From the NCBI GenBank assembly GCA_002358555.1, contig DEPC01000073.1:1-6373 (forward strand): a DNA stretch of 6,373 nucleotides, written 5' to 3'. The translations under genes were made by a program, and so were the position numbers. Positions within the stretch are counted from its first letter, which is position 1, and the number at the start of each line of letters is the position of its first letter. The notes beneath the pieces were generated by a model. The model was given only the letters and a program-made list of their open reading frames with translations. It was not told the DNA's origin and did no database searches. The stretch comes from Hungatella sp. UBA3402 (GTDB taxonomy: Bacteria > Bacillota > Clostridia > Lachnospirales > Lachnospiraceae). Shown here piece after piece: positions 1 to 5,379 of this stretch.

Positions 1-582
1 ATTAAGGTGCGCTATATGCACCATGATATCGATACCATTGAGCGCATGGAAATTATTCGCGATTTGCGATTGGGTGTATTTGATGTATTGGTGGGAATCG
101 ACCTTTTAAGAGAGGGCTTAGATTTGCCAGAGGTTTCCTTAGTTTGTATTCTTGATGCAGATAAAGAAGGATTTCTGCGTTCCGAGACTTCTCTTATTCA
201 GACTGTGGGACGAGCTGCCCGCAATGCGCAAGGACATGTAATTATGTATGCAGATGTGGTGACAGATTCTATGAAAAGAGCGATTGGTGAGACAGAACGT
301 CGCCGCAAAATTCAGCAGAAATATAATGAGGAGCATGGAATTACCCCTACCACTATTAAAAAAGCTGTTCGTGATTTAATTGCAATTTCAAAGGCAGCAG
401 AACAGGATTCCAAAGACCAGGAGAAAGATATCGAATCTATGGATTCCCAGGAATTGAATAAATTGATGAAGGAATTGCAGAAAAAGATGCATAAGGCAGC
501 TGCAGAACTGAATTTTGAAGAAGCAGCAGTTTTAAGAGACCGTATGATGGAAGTGAAGAAGATGCTCTTAGATATGGAATAA
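1..582 (+). CDS. uvrB: UvrB, excinuclease ABC subunit B (3' end, partial)
   Basis: This is the C-terminal 193 residues of UvrB, the DNA-dependent ATPase that loads damaged DNA for UvrC incision in nucleotide excision repair. The frame is open from base 1, so the start lies outside the window; full UvrB proteins are about 650-680 residues, so roughly 470 are missing. The visible part carries the end of the second helicase lobe. Residues 27-44 (DVLVGIDLLREGL and on) correspond to helicase motif V and residues 67-75 (QTVGRAARN) to motif VI with its arginine finger. The tail holds a UVR domain (about residues 152-187, LNFEEAAVLRDRM core), the segment that contacts UvrC. The gene ends in TAA and a weak hairpin follows. 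No damage or frameshift is seen. The identification rests on long stretches matching what I remember of E. coli and Bacillus UvrB. Confidence 0.97.
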   Translation: MKVRYMHHDIDTIERMEIIRDLRLGVFDVLVGIDLLREGLDLPEVSLVCILDADKEGFLRSETSLIQTVGRAARNAQGHVIMYADVVTDSMKRAIGETERRRKIQQKYNEEHGITPTTIKKAVRDLIAISKAAEQDSKDQEKDIESMDSQELNKLMKELQKKMHKAAAELNFEEAAVLRDRMMEVKKMLLDME

Positions 583-587
583 TCATC

Positions 588-613
588 TGTGCATCGAAGC
601 ACAAATGTTCTTA
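588..613 (+). terminator. weak putative terminator after uvrB
   Basis: A 5-bp stem TGTGC/GCACA (588-592 with 599-603) encloses a 6-base loop and is followed by a moderately T-rich stretch (604-613, 5 T). The stem is short and the T-tract is interrupted, so this is only a possible intrinsic terminator. It lies directly between the uvrB stop and the predicted feo promoter. Confidence 0.3.
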
Positions 614-642
614 TTGACAATTATTATCATAAATAGTATGCT
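614..642 (+). promoter_or_regulatory. sigma-A promoter for the feo leader
   Basis: A perfect -35 box TTGACA (614-619) is separated by exactly 17 bases from a -10 box TATGCT (637-642), a 4/6 match to TATAAT. The predicted transcription start is near 649. It points toward feoA, whose start codon lies about 270 bases downstream, and I found no better promoter closer to feoA. A long untranslated leader is therefore inferred. The Fur-like site at 615-629 covers the -35 box and most of the spacer. Confidence 0.65.
615..629 (+). promoter_or_regulatory. Fur box (7-1-7 inverted repeat) over the feo promoter
   Basis: The site reads TGACAAT-T-ATTATCA. Against the Gram-positive Fur 7-1-7 consensus TGATAAT-N-ATTATCA it matches 13 of 14 defined positions, with one C for T in the left arm. 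It overlaps the -35 element and spacer of the predicted promoter, where Fur binding with ferrous iron would block RNA polymerase. The downstream feoAB genes import ferrous iron, so the location fits. The match is read directly; iron repression is inferred from known Fur regulation of feo. Confidence 0.7.
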
Positions 643-644
643 CA

Positions 645-676
645 TGTATGGAGTTACCTATTTCTAACTCCATACA
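645..676. repeat. perfect 12-bp inverted repeat at the predicted feo start site
   Basis: The arms TGTATGGAGTTA (645-656) and TAACTCCATACA (665-676) are perfectly complementary, with an 8-base loop. No T-tract follows on either strand, so it is not a standard intrinsic terminator. The predicted transcription start (about 649) falls inside the left arm. The feo mRNA would then begin with a stable 5'-terminal hairpin, or the DNA palindrome could be an operator. Either role is inference; the symmetry is certain. Confidence 0.8.
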
Positions 677-679
677 AAA

Positions 680-904
680 TTCCGAAGTATATTAGCTTTT
701 GCAAAAATATTCAATAACTGTTATGGAATAAAATATGTTTATACACAAATACATAGATATCAGTTAATCTAATGGATGTGAAGAAACAGATGATAACTCC
801 AATTACGAATATTGAGAGGAATTGCAGGAATGTAATGTCATTAACTTTGGAAAGAACATCAAATTAAACAATTTTGACATTTGAGATTGTAACAATTTGA
901 CAGT
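680..904. other. long feo leader without a recognisable gene
   Basis: This AT-rich stretch lies between the inverted repeat and the feoA ribosome binding site. I see no convincing reading frame with a ribosome binding site and no riboswitch class I recognise. Small symmetric elements are present: ATAAC-T-GTTAT (714-724), which matches a Fur 7-1-7 site at only 8 of 14 positions, and TAGAT/ATCTA. Near the end there are two spaced copies of ACAATTT(T)GACA (868-879 and 892-902). It is probably untranslated leader RNA of feoAB. Confidence 0.45.
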
Positions 905-912
905 AAAGGGAG
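905..912 (+). promoter_or_regulatory. feoA ribosome binding site that decides the start
   Basis: AAAGGGAG ends 3 bases before the ATG at 916 but 9 bases before the ATG at 922. The second spacing is normal for a Shine-Dalgarno site, so translation most likely starts at 922, giving the usual FeoA beginning MKL. Confidence 0.7.
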
Positions 913-921
913 CATATGATT

Positions 922-1146
922 ATGAAATTAAATGAAGGGATTATAGGAGGGACTTATAAAGTTATCGGGGTTGCGGTGGAAGAGAAAATCACTAGACGGC
1001 TGGAAGCCTTGGGAGTCAATGAACAGACAAATGTCACTATACTGAATAAAAAAGGAAGTGGAAGTCTGATTATCAAGGTACGAGGAACCAGGCTGGCTCT
1101 TGGAAAGCAGATTTCTGAGGGAATTTCTGTGAAGGAGGCACAATAA
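922..1146 (+). CDS. feoA: FeoA, ferrous iron transport accessory protein
   Basis: This is a 74-residue cytosolic SH3-like FeoA protein, a typical length for the family (about 75-85). FeoA works with the FeoB permease in ferrous iron uptake; its exact role, probably modulating FeoB, is not settled in the literature. The fold signature is visible: MKLNEG start, a glycine-containing turn followed by RRLEALGV (the FeoA 'RRLxxLGV/M' element, residues 25-32), and a C-terminal beta-hairpin ending in VRGTRLALGKQISEGISV. The start at 922 is preferred over the in-frame ATG at 916 because of ribosome binding site spacing. The stop lies one base before the feoB start codon, so the two genes are co-translated from one mRNA, and feoB's ribosome binding site sits inside the feoA end. 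Upstream is the Fur-controlled leader. No separate feoC is seen. Confidence 0.93.
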   Translation: MKLNEGIIGGTYKVIGVAVEEKITRRLEALGVNEQTNVTILNKKGSGSLIIKVRGTRLALGKQISEGISVKEAQ

Positions 1147-1147
1147 C

Positions 1148-3181
1148 ATGACACAGAAAAATCTAGACTGGCAAGATATGAAAAAAGATAATCGTCCTAT
1201 TACAGTAGGGTTTGTAGGAAATCCTAACTGTGGGAAAACCACATTGTTTAATGCATTTACAGGAGCAAAGCTAAAGGTAGCTAACTGGCCTGGAGTTACT
1301 GTGGAACGGGTAGAAGGAGAAACCAGTTATGAGGGACGACCAATTCGAGTTATCGACACCCCAGGTATCTATAGTCTGACATCATACACAATAGAGGAGA
1401 TTGTCACCAGAAAATGTCTAGAAGATGAAGAAGTTGATGTGATTATCAATGTAGTGGATGCTTCTTCTCTGGAACGAAACTTATATTTAACATTGCAACT
1501 TTTGGAATTAAAAAAACCAGTAATCTTAGCACTTAATATGATGGATATTGTGGAAGAACGGGGAATGGAGATTGACCTTCACCGCCTTCCAGAGATGTTG
1601 GGGCATATTCCTGTGGTTCCAGTTTCTGCACGCAAACGTAGTGGTTTAGATGTGCTGATGCATGCAGTGGTTCATCACTATGAGGAAGGACCACAAGGAA
1701 TAGTTGTTCACTATACTCCTCAGTTGGAAGAAAAAATCAAACAGGTAGAAGCAGCATTGAAAAATCAATATAGGGCAATGGATAACTTGCGATGGCATGC
1801 AGTTAAAATGCTGGAAAATGATGATGAGGTCATGAAAGACCATCCAATAAATTTGTCTCAAATTGTAAATCGTTCCTATGAAAAAGAGATTATCAATCAA
1901 AAATATGATTACATAGAGGAAATGATTCATGAATGTCTGTTTCATAAAGAGAAGCAGGCAGCTATGACAGATGAAATAGACCGATTGCTCACTCATCCAT
2001 TCTGGGGGATTCCTATTTTCTTAGGAATTATGGCATTTGTATTCTTTCTTACCTTTACAGTGGGAGATTTCTTAAAGGGATATTTTGAATCTGGATTGGA
2101 TTATTTTTCTCAAAACTTACTGGCAGGTCTTGAAGCTATGGAAACCTCTCAATGGCTGATATCTCTAGTTGTGGACGGAATTGTAGCAGGAGTAGGAGGA
2201 ATTTTGACATTTCTTCCCAATATCTTTATCCTGTTTTTGGCATTGGCCTTTTTGGAAGACAGTGGATATATGGCAAGGGTTGCCTATGTTATGAATGAAA
2301 CTATGAGTCGAGTGGGCCTTTCAGGAAAGGCGTTTTTGCCTATGCTTTTAGGATTTGGCTGTACAGTTCCTGCTGTGATGGCAACCAGGGCATTAGCCAC
2401 AGAGAGAGACCGGAGAAGAACAATTCTTATTACACCCTTTATGTCCTGTTCTGCCAGGCTGCCTATTTATGTCCTATTTGCTCAGATGTTTTTTGAAAAG
2501 CATGCTCTTTTGGTTGCGTATTCCTTGTATCTCATTGGTCTTTTAGTTGCTATTGGAATTGCTTATGTGGTTCATAAAAAGGCAGGAAATGAAGAAGGAG
2601 ATGCCCTTTTGATTGAACTTCCAGAATACAAGACACCTAATGGCCGTACTGTTGCCATTTATGTATGGGAGAAAGTGAAGGATTATTTGACTAAGGCAGG
2701 AACTACCATTTTTGTAGCATCGATTATTCTGTGGTTTGTGCTCAATATGGGGCCAGAAGGCATTGTGGAAGATGTGTCCAACAGCTTTGCTGCTATGATT
2801 GGCCGCTTTTTAGTTCCAGTATTAAAACCAGCAGGATTGGGGAGCTGGCAGATTGCAGTTGCACTGATTTCTGGATTGTCTGCCAAAGAAGTAGTGGTAT
2901 CTAGCTTTTCTGTGCTCTATGGAATTAGCAATATTAATTCTGGCGCAGGTATGATGGAACTCTCCCGAATCCTTGCAGTAGATGGATTTCGTGCAGTCAA
3001 CGGCTATGCTTTGATGATTTTCTGTCTGATGTATTCGCCCTGTGTGGCAGCAATCGGCACAATTAGGAGAGAAACAAGGTCAATTTCATGGACAACAGGC
3101 ATGGTATTGTTTCAGATTGTGATGGCATGGGTTATGTCAGTAATAGTATATCAGGTCGGAAGTTTTTTATTTCCAATTTAG
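1148..3181 (+). CDS. feoB: FeoB, ferrous iron transporter with GTPase domain
   Basis: This is a full-length, 677-residue inner membrane Fe(II) permease. The N-terminal G domain carries G1 GNPNCGKTT (residues 24-32), the G2 threonine in PGVTVE (T51), G3 DTPG (70-73), G4 NMMD (130-133, NxxD guanine specificity) and a G5-like VSARKRSG (159-166). A helical guanine-dissociation-inhibitor-like domain follows (about 190-280). The membrane domain starts near FWGIPIFLGIMAF (285-297). It contains the two Gate regions with conserved cysteines: C405 in LGFGCTVPA and C434 in MSCSARLPIY, plus the late YSPCVAAIG (C632). The start ATG follows AAGGAGG (1132-1138) with 9-base spacing, overlapping the feoA end. 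The stop is TAG. It is slightly shorter than E. coli FeoB (773) but normal for Firmicutes. No strong terminator follows; the next gene is convergent. Confidence 0.97.
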   Translation: MTQKNLDWQDMKKDNRPITVGFVGNPNCGKTTLFNAFTGAKLKVANWPGVTVERVEGETSYEGRPIRVIDTPGIYSLTSYTIEEIVTRKCLEDEEVDVIINVVDASSLERNLYLTLQLLELKKPVILALNMMDIVEERGMEIDLHRLPEMLGHIPVVPVSARKRSGLDVLMHAVVHHYEEGPQGIVVHYTPQLEEKIKQVEAALKNQYRAMDNLRWHAVKMLENDDEVMKDHPINLSQIVNRSYEKEIINQKYDYIEEMIHECLFHKEKQAAMTDEIDRLLTHPFWGIPIFLGIMAFVFFLTFTVGDFLKGYFESGLDYFSQNLLAGLEAMETSQWLISLVVDGIVAGVGGILTFLPNIFILFLALAFLEDSGYMARVAYVMNETMSRVGLSGKAFLPMLLGFGCTVPAVMATRALATERDRRRTILITPFMSCSARLPIYVLFAQMFFEKHALLVAYSLYLIGLLVAIGIAYVVHKKAGNEEGDALLIELPEYKTPNGRTVAIYVWEKVKDYLTKAGTTIFVASIILWFVLNMGPEGIVEDVSNSFAAMIGRFLVPVLKPAGLGSWQIAVALISGLSAKEVVVSSFSVLYGISNINSGAGMMELSRILAVDGFRAVNGYALMIFCLMYSPCVAAIGTIRRETRSISWTTGMVLFQIVMAWVMSVIVYQVGSFLFPI

Positions 3182-3260
3182 CAGGATACTTAATAAGAAT
3201 AGATGGTTCATCTTTCCTAAAAGGAAGCTCTGAAAGTAGAAGAGAATTATCACAGAACTG

Positions 3261-4208
3261 TCAAGATAATACAGTTTCTATAGCTGCATTGGCAATGACA
3301 ACAGAATCAAGGTTTCTCGAATATAGATATACTTGGTCAGAGAGTCGGTCCTCTACCGGAACCTCAGCACGATTGATATGAGAAACCATATCAGTCAATT
3401 CTTGAAATGATAAATTAGCTTCATAAGGAAGCAGCAAGACTTCGTGGATACTGGAGGGAAGAATTACAAGGTCTGCCTCTGCCATATCCGCGAAGTTTTT
3501 TAATTGATTAGGATAAAGAATAGTACAAGCTCCACAGATACCTACAGAATTGGTTTGGACATACAGAGGAGAAATTGTTCGGGCAGATAACAAGTCGTCA
3601 AGAAATTCTTCCCGATATTCATTGCCTAAATGTTCTTTAGCAATTGATCTCATTACTTCCTCCATACTGTTGAGCTCAACAGGTAGCAGCTTTGGAGTAT
3701 TGATTGACGCAAGATTATAAAGTTCTTGTGGGCTAGTATCCCAAAGCTTTAAATGCTCATTATGTATAAGAGATGTCATCTGACCATTTTCATTTTTTTC
3801 CAGATACAGATAGAATATAATAGATAAGTCTAAATAAGGGATGGAGGGCAAGTCTTTTAAGAGTTCTTCATTAGAAGCAGTGTGAATCAGTTTATAGACC
3901 ACTTTTTCTTTTAATAGGGAAAAATCATTGAGGATGGAAAAATCCAGACTGGTGACAGATGAATTCTCCTGATAGATATCAAGAATCTCTTGGATGATAG
4001 AGTTAAGAGAAATGCCGTCCTGATAGCGTTCATAATAGCTGTTTAGATAAATTGTGGGCGAGAGATTGTCTTCTTTCCGTATAATACAAAGGCCATCCAA
4101 GATAGTGCCATTATTCTTGGGAACTTTCTGGAGTACCAGCCGATAATCCTCTCCTAGCTGTGACTGTAGAGCATCAGTTATTTTTTTCTGAAATATTTTG
4201 TATACCAA
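3261..4208 (-). CDS. DUF5688-like protein of unknown function (TTG start)
   Basis: A 315-residue protein with no signal peptide and no membrane span, so probably cytosolic. From memory it resembles the DUF5688 family common in Lachnospiraceae. Shared features are an N-terminal region with LQKVPKNNGTILDGLCI (26-42), then PTIYLNSYYERYQDG (51-65), and a conserved C-terminal block with GICGACTILYP (223-233), ADLVILPSSIHEVLLLPYE (245-263) and EDRLSDQVYLYSRNL (286-300). The function is unknown and none is proposed. The frame could be extended to an ATG at 4364, but that would start inside a strong promoter. The TTG at 4208 sits 9 bases after GGAGG and gives the family-like beginning M-VYKIFQKKITDAL. 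It is convergent with feoB, with 79 bases between the stops and no clear terminator. The domain name is recall without a search. Confidence 0.8.
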   Translation of the reverse strand: MVYKIFQKKITDALQSQLGEDYRLVLQKVPKNNGTILDGLCIIRKEDNLSPTIYLNSYYERYQDGISLNSIIQEILDIYQENSSVTSLDFSILNDFSLLKEKVVYKLIHTASNEELLKDLPSIPYLDLSIIFYLYLEKNENGQMTSLIHNEHLKLWDTSPQELYNLASINTPKLLPVELNSMEEVMRSIAKEHLGNEYREEFLDDLLSARTISPLYVQTNSVGICGACTILYPNQLKNFADMAEADLVILPSSIHEVLLLPYEANLSFQELTDMVSHINRAEVPVEDRLSDQVYLYSRNLDSVVIANAAIETVLS

Positions 4209-4216
4209 ATAGGGAT

Positions 4217-4225
4217 ACCTCCTTT
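4217..4225 (-). promoter_or_regulatory. Shine-Dalgarno that selects the TTG start
   Basis: On the minus strand AAAGGAGGT (4225 down to 4217) precedes TTG at 4208 by a normal distance. No ATG or GTG in this frame lies near it, so TTG is the likely start. Confidence 0.75.
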
Positions 4226-4232
4226 GTTGATT

Positions 4233-4248
4233 TATGCAGAATTGCATA
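4233..4248 (-). other. small hairpin just upstream of the ribosome binding site
   Basis: TATGCA and TGCATA form a perfect 6-bp stem with a 4-base loop, ending 8 bases upstream of the AAAGGAGG. A second, imperfect stem (CCACA/TGTGG core) lies further upstream in the same leader. They could influence translation or mRNA stability, but no known regulator class is recognised. Confidence 0.4.
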
Positions 4249-4335
4249 TAAATACACACCACAGATAATTTTTTATGTGGGGTATGGGCTGAATCTTTAG
4301 CCTTGAAACAGAGAATACCGGAAATCGGTGCCTTA

Positions 4336-4364
4336 ATTATAGCGGAAAGAGGTATATTTGACAA
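4336..4364 (-). promoter_or_regulatory. sigma-A promoter of the DUF5688-like gene
   Basis: Read on the minus strand, TTGTCA (4364-4359) and a perfect TATAAT (4341-4336) are separated by exactly 17 bases. The predicted start is near 4329, giving a leader of about 120 nt before the TTG codon. This placement rules against the longer reading frame beginning at 4364. Confidence 0.8.
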
Positions 4365-4600
4365 GCAGAAAATATATACAAAACAATAGAATAAAATTAG
4401 TAGAAATGACGAAAATCCTATTAAGCGAAAGCATCATGGGCAGTTTGTAAAGATAGATAATATGGTTAATTATAAATAAAATACTTGATTATCTGCAAGA
4501 AATACAATAAAAGCAGGACGTAAGCAAATGAAAGTAGGACGACAAATGCAAAATGGGGCAGCACCATCTATTCCAAATAGCAGGAGAGGGGAAAAGGAAA
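4365..4600. other. AT-rich intergenic stretch, no gene seen
   Basis: I find no reading frame here with a credible ribosome binding site. It contains a short imperfect tandem repeat (4510-4530 and 4531-4548, AAAGyAGGACG...CAAATG). It marks the boundary between the chromosomal DUF5688-like gene and the repeat-flanked islet. Confidence 0.5.
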
Positions 4601-4649
4601 TATATAGAACGCACACAATTCAATAAGAAGTAAGAGAAAACAACAAAAA
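4601..4649. repeat. outer direct repeat, copy 1
   Basis: This stretch (TATATAGAACGCACACAATT, then AATAAGAAGTAAGAGAAAACA) is nearly identical to 5984-6034, with about three substitutions over the first 42 bases. Both copies lie at a similar distance from a tRNA-Met 3' half (offset 1383 here against 1385 in the tRNA part), so the repeated unit is longer than the tRNA piece alone. Confidence 0.8.
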
Positions 4650-4675
4650 TGCATGAGATTTATTTCAAGATTGAC

Positions 4676-4708
4676 AAAAAAAGAGCCTCTATTTCTCAAT
4701 AAATGCTC
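4676..4708 (-). terminator. terminator beyond the displaced tRNA-Met 3' half
   Basis: On the minus strand a stem GAGC-a-TTTATT with AATAGA-g-GCTC (4708-4683) has a GAGA loop, ten pairs with one mismatch, and is followed by seven T (4682-4676). It occupies the same position relative to the tRNA fragment as the terminator at 6061-6089 does to the intact tRNA, but its sequence is different. Confidence 0.7.
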
Positions 4709-4712
4709 CTTT

Positions 4713-4756
4713 AGTAGCGGAAGGGAGATTTGAACTTTCGACACTACAGGTATGAA
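4713..4756 (-). pseudogene. displaced 3' half of tRNA-Met (direct repeat, putative att site)
   Basis: These 44 bases match 6098-6141 at 42 positions. They correspond to the tRNA-Met (CAT) 3' half, from the 5' side of the anticodon loop through the T arm and acceptor strand, plus two bases. Beyond 4756 the match to the tRNA stops abruptly. This is the pattern left when an element integrates into a tRNA gene, restores it with its own copy, and leaves the original 3' half at its far end. The two mismatches suggest an old event or an element from another lineage. A tandem duplication is the alternative. Confidence 0.8.
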
Positions 4757-4974
4757 GCGGTTACGCCGTAATTATGAAAGCGTCCATTTTACCTATATAA
4801 AACCCCGTTTTCCCATATATGCTATTTTTTATTTGGAAGAGGACAGCTTGAAACTGCAAGCAGAAGTAATGGGAATTGAAGCAACAGCATCTCATTTTGA
4901 AGCAGAATTTTATGATCTGAAGCAGAACTTTCTAAGGTTACATTTTCTTTTAGTCAATTCTGATAAACTTTCTC
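4757..4974 (+). other. open stretch upstream of the toxin promoter, unassigned
   Basis: A frame runs open from 4752 without a stop into the toxin gene. Its first ATG is simply the anticodon-loop region of the tRNA relic and has no ribosome binding site. The translated segment (for example FYLEEDSLKLQAEVMGIEAT) looks reasonably protein-like and uses ordinary codons, so it may be a remnant of a lost gene. I recognise no family. The toxin has its own promoter and ribosome binding site downstream, so this stretch is not counted as part of it. Confidence 0.3.
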
Positions 4975-5003
4975 TTTCCAATTTCAACAAAATCCGCTAT
5001 AAT
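4975..5003 (+). promoter_or_regulatory. promoter of the toxin mRNA
   Basis: A perfect -10 TATAAT (4998-5003) lies 17 bases after TTTCCA (4975-4980), a 4/6 match to TTGACA. Predicted start near 5010 gives an mRNA of about 325 nt ending at the terminator at 5308-5335, with a leader of about 117 nt. Confidence 0.6.
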
Positions 5004-5031
5004 AAGAGGGCCAGAGGCAGACAAGTGAGCA

Positions 5032-5118
5032 CTCCTTATTTGGAAGATGCACACCTTTGGGACAGGCTTAATAAACTTAGGCTTGTGCCACAGGTGTGTA
5101 AACACCAGAGAAAGGAGG
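5032..5118 (+). promoter_or_regulatory. structured toxin leader with anti-Shine-Dalgarno element
   Basis: The leader can fold into a long stem-loop at 5050-5098. CACACCT (5050-5056) pairs with AGGTGTG (5092-5098). Inside that, GG-g-ACAGGCTTA (5059-5070) pairs with TAGGCTTGT-g-CC (5078-5089), using three G-U pairs, for about 20 pairs in all with two mismatches. An alternative hairpin GGTGT/ACACC (5093-5106) competes with the outer stem. CTCCTT (5032-5037) is complementary to AAGGAG (5112-5117) of the ribosome binding site. Sequestered ribosome binding sites are common in type I toxin mRNAs; that use here is inferred. Confidence 0.6.
5111..5118 (+). promoter_or_regulatory. ribosome binding site that sets the toxin start
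   Basis: AAAGGAGG is followed after 8 bases by ATG at 5127. It is the only strong ribosome binding site in the 183-codon open frame, which is why the 57-residue peptide is called instead of the longer frame. Confidence 0.85.
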
Positions 5119-5126
5119 ATGAGGTC

Positions 5127-5300
5127 ATGATTTTCCTTGAAATCCTTGGCCGTATCGTGAGTATCTTGGTAGGCATTGCTACATTAGCCGAAAAGTGTAA
5201 AGCTTACATACAACACCAAAAAGGACGGACAGAAAAAGACCCATCAGTAAGCTTGCCGGCGTCTGATGGGTCGAAAGACGATTGCATAAGCAATCGTTAA
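5127..5300 (+). CDS. small membrane toxin of a type I toxin-antitoxin pair (putative)
   Basis: A 57-residue peptide with a hydrophobic helix at residues about 2-21 (MIFLEILGRIVSILVGIATLA), then a charged stretch (EKCKAYIQHQKGRTEKD) and a polar tail. This layout, one membrane span plus a basic segment, is that of TxpA, YonT and holin-like type I toxins of Firmicutes (TxpA 59 residues), which act at the membrane when overexpressed. I see no specific family motif, so the assignment rests on architecture. It has its own promoter, a structured leader, a strong ribosome binding site, an intrinsic terminator, and a convergent antisense RNA over its last 21-22 codons. The final residues (from about PSVSLPASDG) are encoded by the DNA that also forms the antisense terminator hairpin, so that tail is probably constrained at RNA level. 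A stand-alone small membrane peptide is the alternative. Confidence 0.7.
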   Translation: MIFLEILGRIVSILVGIATLAEKCKAYIQHQKGRTEKDPSVSLPASDGSKDDCISNR

Positions 5301-5337
5301 TCGTCCAGGGGGGCAGCAACACCGCCACCCTTTTTAC
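5233..5337 (-). ncRNA. antisense RNA antitoxin, about 105 nt
   Basis: Predicted from a clear promoter (5344-5372) and a clear terminator. It starts near 5337 and carries three hairpins. The first is the reverse of the toxin terminator (GGGTGGC with GCCCCCC, 5330-5308). The second is a perfect 7-bp stem CGATTGC/GCAATCG with a 4-base loop (5296-5279). The third is a perfect 10-bp stem GACCCATCAG/CTGATGGGTC (5272-5238) followed by five T (5237-5233), a textbook intrinsic terminator. It is fully complementary to the toxin mRNA 3' end, including the stop codon, as in TxpA/RatA and the convergent Fst/par type. The expected action is duplex formation leading to mRNA degradation or blocked translation. 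The RNA is inferred from its signals. Confidence 0.72.
5308..5335 (+). terminator. terminator of the toxin mRNA
   Basis: GGGGGGC (5308-5314) pairs with GCCACCC (5324-5330) with one mismatch around a 9-base loop, followed by TTTTT (5331-5335). It begins 8 bases after the toxin stop codon. The same DNA forms the 5' hairpin of the antisense RNA. Confidence 0.8.
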
Positions 5338-5343
5338 AACTTC

Positions 5344-5372
5344 ATCTTAGCACGATAAAAAACCAAAGTCAA
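5344..5372 (-). promoter_or_regulatory. promoter of the antisense RNA
   Basis: On the minus strand TTGACT (5372-5367) and TAAGAT (5349-5344) are separated by exactly 17 bases; each box matches its consensus at 5 of 6 positions. It is a stronger promoter on paper than that of the toxin, as expected for an unstable antitoxin RNA kept in excess. Confidence 0.78.
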
Positions 5373-5379
5373 GGAAAAG

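Noticed and set aside
874..902. TTGACA at 874-879 or 897-902 as the feoA promoter.
   Set aside because: No -10 box occurs at 16-18 bases from either; the second overlaps the ribosome binding site region.
916..921. feoA start at ATG 916.
   Set aside because: Only 3 bases separate it from the end of the ribosome binding site; ATG 922 has normal spacing and gives the usual FeoA beginning.
3182..3260. Bidirectional terminator between feoB and the DUF5688-like gene.
   Set aside because: Only very short stems (for example TTCC/GGAA) without T-tracts on either strand were found.
3088..3381. 97-codon plus-strand frame across the feoB end and the convergent gene end.
   Set aside because: It lies within two well-supported genes in other frames, has no ribosome binding site, and its sequence is not protein-like.
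4209..4364. N-terminal extension of the DUF5688-like gene to ATG 4364.
   Set aside because: The extension would be encoded by the -35/-10 promoter and leader, has no ribosome binding site, and would precede the family-like N-terminus.
4528..4634. Short plus-strand frames over outer repeat copy 1 (26-31 codons) and the 11-codon frame over copy 2.
   Set aside because: The two copies share only about ten codons, upstream frames differ and a stop precedes the short frame in copy 2; conservation is better explained by the DNA repeat.
4752..5126. The 183-codon plus-strand frame read as one protein ending in the toxin sequence.
   Set aside because: Its ATG is part of the tRNA-Met relic and has no ribosome binding site, while an internal promoter, a long leader stem-loop and a perfect AAAGGAGG precede the ATG at 5127. 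The upstream half is kept only as a possible gene remnant.
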